Below, in pieces: positions 59,237-64,000 of a stretch of DNA of 64,000 nt. Each line of letters starts with the position of its first letter. Position 1 is the first letter of the stretch. The translations under genes were made by a program, and so were the position numbers. The stretch comes from Halorubrum lipolyticum DSM 21995 (lineage in GTDB: Archaea > Halobacteriota > Halobacteria > Halobacteriales > Haloferacaceae). Location of the stretch: assembly GCF_000337375.1 (NCBI RefSeq), contig NZ_AOJG01000028.1, positions 53,046 to 117,045 of the forward strand, in the 5' to 3' direction. The notes below the pieces were generated by a model. It made no database searches, had not been told where the DNA came from, and saw only the letters and a list, made by a program, of their open reading frames with translations.

Positions 59237-59994
59237 TGCCACTACTCGAAACGCGCAATCTCACGAAGACGTTCGGTGGTCTGAAAGCGCTCGACGACGT
59301 GACCGTCTCGGTCGACCAGGGCGAGCTCGTCTCGCTCATCGGACCGAACGGCGCCGGGAAATCGACGCTGATCAACACCATCACGGGGATGCTGGAGCCG
59401 ACCTCCGGCGAGATCACCTACGCGGGGACCGATCTCATCGGGCTCGACCCGTTCGAGATCGCCCAGCTCGGCGTCGGCCGGTCGTTCCAGACCGCGTCGA
59501 TCTTCCCCGAACTCACCGTCAGGGAGAACATCCAGGTGGCGGCGTTCGCGACCGAACACGGCTCGTTCACCGTCAACTTCCTCAGCCGGCGCGACAGCTA
59601 CGACGCGGTCCGGGACCGCACGGACCACATCCTCGAAACCATCGAACTGGAGGACAACGCCGGGGCGGTCGCGGAATCGCTCCCCTACGGCGACAAGCGA
59701 CGGCTGGAGGTCGCCATCGGGTTGGCCACGGATCCGGACCTGATGTTCATGGACGAGCCCACGGCGGGGATGTCGCCGGGCGAAACCGAGATGACGGTGT
59801 CGCTCATCCGCGAACTCCTCGCCGACTGGAACATGACGATCTTCCTCGTGGAGCACGATATGGACGTCATCTTCGACGTCTCCGACCGGATCTTCACGCT
59901 CAACGACGGCGCGATCATCGCGAAGGGGACGCCCGACGAGATCAAGAGCGACCCCGCGGTCCGCGAGGCGTACCTCGGAGGTGAGGCGGAATGA
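59236..59994 (+). CDS. livG: LivG-type ABC ATPase
   Basis: The protein is 252 aa. Walker A GPNGAGKSTL, Q-loop SFQTASIFPELTVRENI, a slightly divergent signature (SLPYGDKRRLEVAI), Walker B DLMFMDEPTAGMSP, and switch His in VEHDMDVIFD. The weak signature is normal for LivG. Coupled to livF (ATGA overlap). Confidence 0.95.
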   Translation: MPLLETRNLTKTFGGLKALDDVTVSVDQGELVSLIGPNGAGKSTLINTITGMLEPTSGEITYAGTDLIGLDPFEIAQLGVGRSFQTASIFPELTVRENIQVAAFATEHGSFTVNFLSRRDSYDAVRDRTDHILETIELEDNAGAVAESLPYGDKRRLEVAIGLATDPDLMFMDEPTAGMSPGETEMTVSLIRELLADWNMTIFLVEHDMDVIFDVSDRIFTLNDGAIIAKGTPDEIKSDPAVREAYLGGEAE

Positions 59995-60734
59995 CGCTGC
60001 TCGAACTCGACGACGTCCACGCCTACTACGGCGCGAGCCACATCCTGCGCGGCGTGTCGATGGCCGTCGACGAAGGAGAGGTCATCTCGCTGCTGGGTCG
60101 CAACGGCGCCGGCAAGACCACGACCGTCAGAAGCATCACCGGGACGGAGCCGCCCGAAGTCCGCTCCGGAACCGTTCGCTTCGACGGGGCCGACATCACC
60201 GACTGGCCGACCGACGACATCACGCGGGCCGGCATCGGCGTGGTCCCCGAGGGGCGGCGGCTGTTCACCGAGCTGACGGTCGAAGAGAACCTCAAGATGT
60301 CGGAGATCGCCAGCGCCTCGTGGAACACGGTCCGTCGGCGCGCGTCCGGAAGCGGACCGCCCACGATGGAGATCGACGAGCTGTACGAGCTGTTCCCGCG
60401 ACTCGAAGAGCGCCGCTCACAGCGGTCCGGGACGCTCTCCGGCGGCGAACAGCAGATGCTCTCGATCGCCAGAACCCTGCGGCTCCCCGACCTCGACCTC
60501 CTGCTGCTCGACGAGCCCACGGAGGGGCTCGCCCCGCAGATCATCCGATCCGTCTCGGAGTCGATCCGCGAGATCTCGGACCAGGGCCTGACCGTCCTCC
60601 TGATCGAACAGAACGTCCGCGAGGCGCTGAAGCTCGCCGATCGCGGGTACGTCTTGGATCAGGGCGAGATGGTCTACGAGGGGACGGTCGAGGAGCTCGA
60701 AAACGAGGACTTAGACGAGTACCTCGTGGTGTGA
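59991..60734 (+). CDS. livF: LivF-type ABC ATPase
   Basis: The protein is 247 aa. Walker A GRNGAGKTT, Q-loop VPEGRRLFTELTVEENL, signature LSGGEQQMLSIAR, Walker B LLLLDEPTEGLAP, switch region LLIEQNVREAL. Second ATPase of the Liv-type complex. Confidence 0.95.
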   Translation: MTLLELDDVHAYYGASHILRGVSMAVDEGEVISLLGRNGAGKTTTVRSITGTEPPEVRSGTVRFDGADITDWPTDDITRAGIGVVPEGRRLFTELTVEENLKMSEIASASWNTVRRRASGSGPPTMEIDELYELFPRLEERRSQRSGTLSGGEQQMLSIARTLRLPDLDLLLLDEPTEGLAPQIIRSVSESIREISDQGLTVLLIEQNVREALKLADRGYVLDQGEMVYEGTVEELENEDLDEYLVV

Positions 60735-60834
60735 GGCGCCCGTCTCCGCAGCCGGACCGGGCGTCTCCCCGCACGGTCGACCGGTCCGCGAAGCCCAAAG
60801 CGTTATTACGTGACGACAGGAGAGTCGAGACGTG

Positions 60835-62100
60835 ATGAATAGTGACAGACGGAGCTTCCTCGCCGCCGCGTCGACGGCCTCGTTCGGTCTTCTCGGCGGC
60901 TGCGTCGGTCCGCGGGGCGACGACTCGGGGTCGCACCCCGTCTCGGAGCCGGTGACCGAGTGGCCGTCGTTCCGGGGCGACCGCTACAACACCGGCTTCG
61001 CGAGGGGCGTCTCACCGACGAGCGCGGACCCGTCGGTCGAGTGGACCTACGACGCCGACGGGCCGTTCTGGGGGAGCCCGGTCGTCGCCGACGGCGCCGT
61101 GTTCGTCGGCAACGCGGACGGGACGGTGTACGCGTTCGACGCGGCGACGGGCGAGGAGCGGTGGACGTTCGCGACGGATAACCGGATCGAGGGGTCGCCC
61201 GCGTACGCCGACGGGACGGTGTACGTCGGATCCTACGACACGCGCGTGTACGCGATCGACGCCGACAGCGGCGAAGCGACGTGGCGACGCGACCTCGGGG
61301 GGCTGATCCGCGGGAGCCCGACGGTGGTCGGTGAGACGGCGTACATCGGCGTGGGCTGTCACAACCTCGCGTGTGCGGTGTACGCGGAAGAGTCGGATGC
61401 GCCCAGCGCGACCGACGACGGCTGGGTCTACGCGCTGGACACGGTCACGGGGGAGACCGACTGGCGGTACGGGGTCGGCGACGAGGTCGTGAGCACGCCG
61501 GCAGTGGACGACGACACGGTGTACGTCGGGGCCTCGGACGACACGTTCTACGCGCTCGACGCCGGATCGGGGGAGGAAGTCTGGACCTACGACGTGGGGG
61601 ACATGGTGTGGTCGAGCCCGACCCTCGCGTTCGACACCGTGTACTTCGGGGACTGGAACGGGATCGTCCACGCGGTCGACGCCGCCTCGGGCGAGGCCGA
61701 GTGGACTGCGGACCCGTTCGCCCGCTACATCTCCGGCTCCGTCGCCGTCGACGACTCGGGGGTCTACGTGGGGGATACGCCCTACAACACGCTGGACGAC
61801 CCCAACACGCACTACGGCGAGATGCACAAGTTCGACCGCCGCTCCGGCGAGGAGCTGTGGAGCTTCGAGACGGACGCGCTGGAGGTGGGCAGCAGCCCCG
61901 TCGTCACCGACGACCGCCTCTACTTCGGGACGCACGGGCAGACGGATCGGGACGGGCTCGGCGTCTACGGACTCACGACCGACGGCGACGAGGCGTGGTT
62001 CATCGAGGTGGGCGGCCGCGGCGTCGGGTCGAGTCCAGCGCTCGTCGACGGGACCCTGTACGTCAGCGGAACCGACGGCCGGATGTACGCCATCGAGTGA
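60835..62100 (+). CDS. PQQ-repeat beta-propeller lipoprotein
   Basis: The protein is 421 aa. Signal with RRSFLAAASTASFGLLGGC (twin Arg plus lipobox) and at least six blades of the PQQ/BamB type, each with VYVG-D-VYALDAxxGEExW (for example TVYVGASDDTFYALDAGSGE). It is exported and lipid-anchored. PQQ-like propellers of this type in haloarchaea are often structural rather than dehydrogenases; no catalytic Asp/Glu pair is obvious. It sits in the transport and catabolism region. Confidence 0.9.
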   Translation: MNSDRRSFLAAASTASFGLLGGCVGPRGDDSGSHPVSEPVTEWPSFRGDRYNTGFARGVSPTSADPSVEWTYDADGPFWGSPVVADGAVFVGNADGTVYAFDAATGEERWTFATDNRIEGSPAYADGTVYVGSYDTRVYAIDADSGEATWRRDLGGLIRGSPTVVGETAYIGVGCHNLACAVYAEESDAPSATDDGWVYALDTVTGETDWRYGVGDEVVSTPAVDDDTVYVGASDDTFYALDAGSGEEVWTYDVGDMVWSSPTLAFDTVYFGDWNGIVHAVDAASGEAEWTADPFARYISGSVAVDDSGVYVGDTPYNTLDDPNTHYGEMHKFDRRSGEELWSFETDALEVGSSPVVTDDRLYFGTHGQTDRDGLGVYGLTTDGDEAWFIEVGGRGVGSSPALVDGTLYVSGTDGRMYAIE

Positions 62101-62824
62101 GGGCGGCCGTCAGTACTTCCCGTCCCTTATTCTCACCCCGAAACCACTGAACGGATCCGCCCGACGACCGCGAACCCAGCGGGGACGCCCCGCGAGATTA
62201 TGAAAACCGAACTCGACGCCGTTCCGCAGATATGTCACTTTTAAACACAGTTAAAATACCTGTAAAGTCGGCAGCAAGGCGGAGCCGAGTAGCCGTTCGC
62301 AATCGGGTACAGAAGATCGGCTTTCGGCCGGTTCGCGGTGAACGCGCGGATCGCGTCGCCGTCGATCGAAAGCCGTCGCGGTTGCCACTGAAAGCGGACA
62401 GAAACGCTATTAACGGGCCTATTAGCCGCATCTGTTCACATCGAACGGGTTTTTCCTCCGAGTTCGCCGAGAAGCGCGGTGTCGAGGGCGTCGCGATATC
62501 GTCGATGCCGCGGCCGATCTCACTGCCGATCTCCGACGAGAACGCCTCGACGACCGCGTTCGACGACGCGGGTTCGGGACCTTCGTCGAACATATAAGTT
62601 ATAAAGAAGAAAAAATAATATTTTTGTTTTTAAATATTTTCGATCACGTCGACCTTTCGACCGCGGAACACACCGCACGGGAGACTCTCTCGGCGTGATA
62701 CCGTATTTATAATACGTGAATAGAAGCGTCTCTTTGCTCGCCTCGCGAGTGCTATTTGAGAGAAGGGGTTTATATAATTGACAAAACGCCAGCGTCTATA
62801 TATCACCCCTGAGAGGGTCCGGAT
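62101..62824. other. Long intergenic region, AT-rich 3' part
   Basis: 724 nt without a convincing gene. Two overlapping frames at 62198-62597 are open but lack haloarchaeal composition after their first codons. The segment 62588-62640 is very AT-rich, and TATATAT-like boxes at about 62800 probably drive the GH2 gene. Confidence 0.45.
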
Positions 62825-64000
62825 ATGCGAACGATTTCACTGTCGGGGCCCTGGCGACTCAGCCTCGATCCGGAGCGGGACGACGACGTCGACGAGTGGA
62901 CCGAGGGCGCGACTGACGGAACGATCCACCTCCCGGGGACGACCGACGAGTACGGCTACGGCGAGACGACCGACGACCGGTCGCGGGAGCACCTCGCGCG
63001 GACCCACCGCTACGAGGGCCCGGCGTGGTATCGGCGAACCGTCTCGGTGCCCGACTCCTGGAACGGCAAACGCGTGCTGGCCGTCTTCGAGCGCGCGCGA
63101 CCGACCGCGCTGTGGGTCGACGGGCAGCGTCTCGGCTCTCGGGAGTGTCTGAGCACGCCGCACGTCTACGACGTCACCGACGCGGTCACGCCCGGCGAGT
63201 GCGAACTCGTCCTTCGGGTCGACAACGACGACGAGTCGATGGACCGCCCCGGCGTGAACCGCTCGCACGCGAAGACCGAACACACCCAGACCAACTGGAA
63301 CGGCGCCGTCGGGGACCTCCGCCTCGAGGCGACGGACCCGGTCTGGATCGAGGACGTCCGGACGGTCCCCGACCCCGCCGCGGGTGCGGTCGACCTCGAG
63401 ATAACGCTCGGCAACGCGACGGGCGACGAGATCGAGGGGACGGTGAGGGCGGCCGCTCGGAGCGTGAACACCGACGAGGCGCACGTCGCCCCCGCGAGTG
63501 AACGGGCGGTCACCGTCGAACCGGACGACGGAACGACCGGCGAGCGAACGGTCGTCGAGTTCACGTACGACCTCGGTCCGGAGTCGCTCACCTGGGACGA
63601 GTTCTCGCCGGCGGTGTACGAGCTGACCGCCTCGCTCGAGACCGAAGCGCACGCCCACGAGTTCGAAACCGCCTTCGGGCTTCGGGAGTTCGCCGCCGAC
63701 GGCACGCAGTTTTCGATCAACGGAACGACGGTCTTCCTCCGGGGACGAACCGACTGCGCCGTCTTCCCCGACACCGGCTACCCGCCGACGACCGCCGCCG
63801 AGTGGATCGAGCACATGGAGGCCGCGAAAGCCCACGGCATCAACCACTACCGCTTCCACAGCTGGTGTCCGCCCCGGGCCGCGTTCGAGGCGGCGGACCG
63901 GGTCGGGATCTACCTCCAACCGGAGCTCTCCCAGTGGGACGCCCGCGAATCGCTCGTCGCGGACGACGACTACGAGTACTACCTGTCTCTTATACACATC
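62825..64000 (+). CDS. GH2-family glycoside hydrolase, 5' part
   Basis: An open-ended gene, about 390 codons present. The N-terminal jelly-roll sugar-binding domain (SLSGPWRLSLDPERD, IHLPGTTDEYGYGE, AWYRRTVSVPDSW) is followed by an Ig-like domain (about 180-290). The start of the TIM barrel is also present (INGTTVFLRGRTDCAVFPDTGYPPTT, AKAHGINHYRFHSWCPP, VGIYLQPELSQWD). This is the beta-galactosidase/glucuronidase-type GH2 layout, with the catalytic Glu residues expected beyond the window. The last codons LSLIHI come from adapter sequence, not the genome. Confidence 0.88.
   Translation, partial: MRTISLSGPWRLSLDPERDDDVDEWTEGATDGTIHLPGTTDEYGYGETTDDRSREHLARTHRYEGPAWYRRTVSVPDSWNGKRVLAVFERARPTALWVDGQRLGSRECLSTPHVYDVTDAVTPGECELVLRVDNDDESMDRPGVNRSHAKTEHTQTNWNGAVGDLRLEATDPVWIEDVRTVPDPAAGAVDLEITLGNATGDEIEGTVRAAARSVNTDEAHVAPASERAVTVEPDDGTTGERTVVEFTYDLGPESLTWDEFSPAVYELTASLETEAHAHEFETAFGLREFAADGTQFSINGTTVFLRGRTDCAVFPDTGYPPTTAAEWIEHMEAAKAHGINHYRFHSWCPPRAAFEAADRVGIYLQPELSQWDARESLVADDDYEYYLSLIHI
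63983..64000. other. Nextera/Tn5 mosaic-end adapter remnant
   Basis: The final 18 bases CTGTCTCTTATACACATC equal the transposase mosaic-end adapter used in Nextera library preparation. The translation LSLIHI (and MYKRQ on the other strand) is the known tell-tale. The contig end is therefore contaminated by adapter. Confidence 0.95.

Noticed and set aside
62198..62597. Two overlapping frames of 120-130 codons
   Set aside because: Neither has consistent haloarchaeal composition, promoter or recognisable motif.
62837..63997. Minus-strand 386-codon frame beginning MYKRQ
   Set aside because: The start is adapter sequence and the frame is the antisense of the GH2 gene.

Overview
The window is haloarchaeal (Halobacteria, Halorubrum-like). 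Genes are GC-rich and encode very acidic proteins. There are many Tat/lipobox secretion signals, bat-type HTH regulators, halocyanin, an archaeal Orc1/Cdc6 with its own origin repeats, and numerous haloarchaea-only domain families. No rRNA, tRNA or CRISPR array was seen. The mix of a replication origin, a broken integrase, IS-end remnants and chimeric or truncated genes suggests a megaplasmid or a plastic accessory region. The last 18 bases (63983-64000) are a Nextera/Tn5 mosaic-end adapter, so the window ends at an assembly edge.

Layout. (1) 13-6082: a tight group with an AAA+ ATPase, a polytopic membrane protein, a tail-anchored protein, a GIY-YIG-like protein and a membrane-tethered coiled-coil protein. 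It could be a Vps4/ESCRT-III-like membrane-remodelling module (inference). (2) 6188-11475: a transition-metal block with a NicO-type Ni/Co permease, NikR, and a P1B-4 (SPC/HEGST) ATPase next to a truncated HTH-plus-partner pair. (3) 11520-13450: an uncertain gene and an EamA transporter. (4) 13655-28459: a denitrification island with nosZ, a nosB-like gene, nosD, nosF and nosY, DUF2249 proteins, halocyanin, a CGCGG-type RiPP precursor, an HTH-10 regulator, two cupins, nirK, a 36-aa membrane peptide, a Cys-rich DtxR-like regulator, an orphan heme-copper-oxidase-like membrane protein and an unknown protein. Seven of these promoters carry a CGAA-N4-TTCG-like palindrome at nearly the same distance (37-40 nt) from the start codon, which ties the unknown genes to the denitrification genes as one regulon.

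(5) 28350-36693: a truncated unknown gene, ArsC/LMW-phosphatase, a PAS histidine kinase, a DUF7511 gene with an out-of-frame repeat tail, a transglutaminase-like protein, small membrane and zinc-finger proteins, polyphosphate kinase and a convergent metallophosphatase. (6) 36850-40775: a mobile-element graveyard with a broken tyrosine integrase, a DNA polymerase B N-terminus fused in frame to a DUF2249 domain, an intact HTH-plus-partner pair, and IS-like ends. (7) 40776-44612: a giant Tat-exported protein with seven repeats, and an NAD(P)-binding protein preceded by direct repeats.

(8) 44786-47447: a replication origin. Eleven copies of a 21-bp repeat flank an orc1/cdc6 gene, with opposite orientations on the two sides of an AT-rich core. 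(9) 48286-64000: a carbohydrate catabolism and transport region with a FAH-family dehydratase, a sugar isomerase/epimerase, a PAS-GAF sensor, an IclR regulator, a cupin, a PEP-hydrolase-like TIM barrel, a Tm-1-like/UPF0261 protein, a complete Liv-type ABC transporter, a PQQ-repeat lipoprotein and the 5' part of a GH2 glycosidase. The IclR protein is the likely local regulator.
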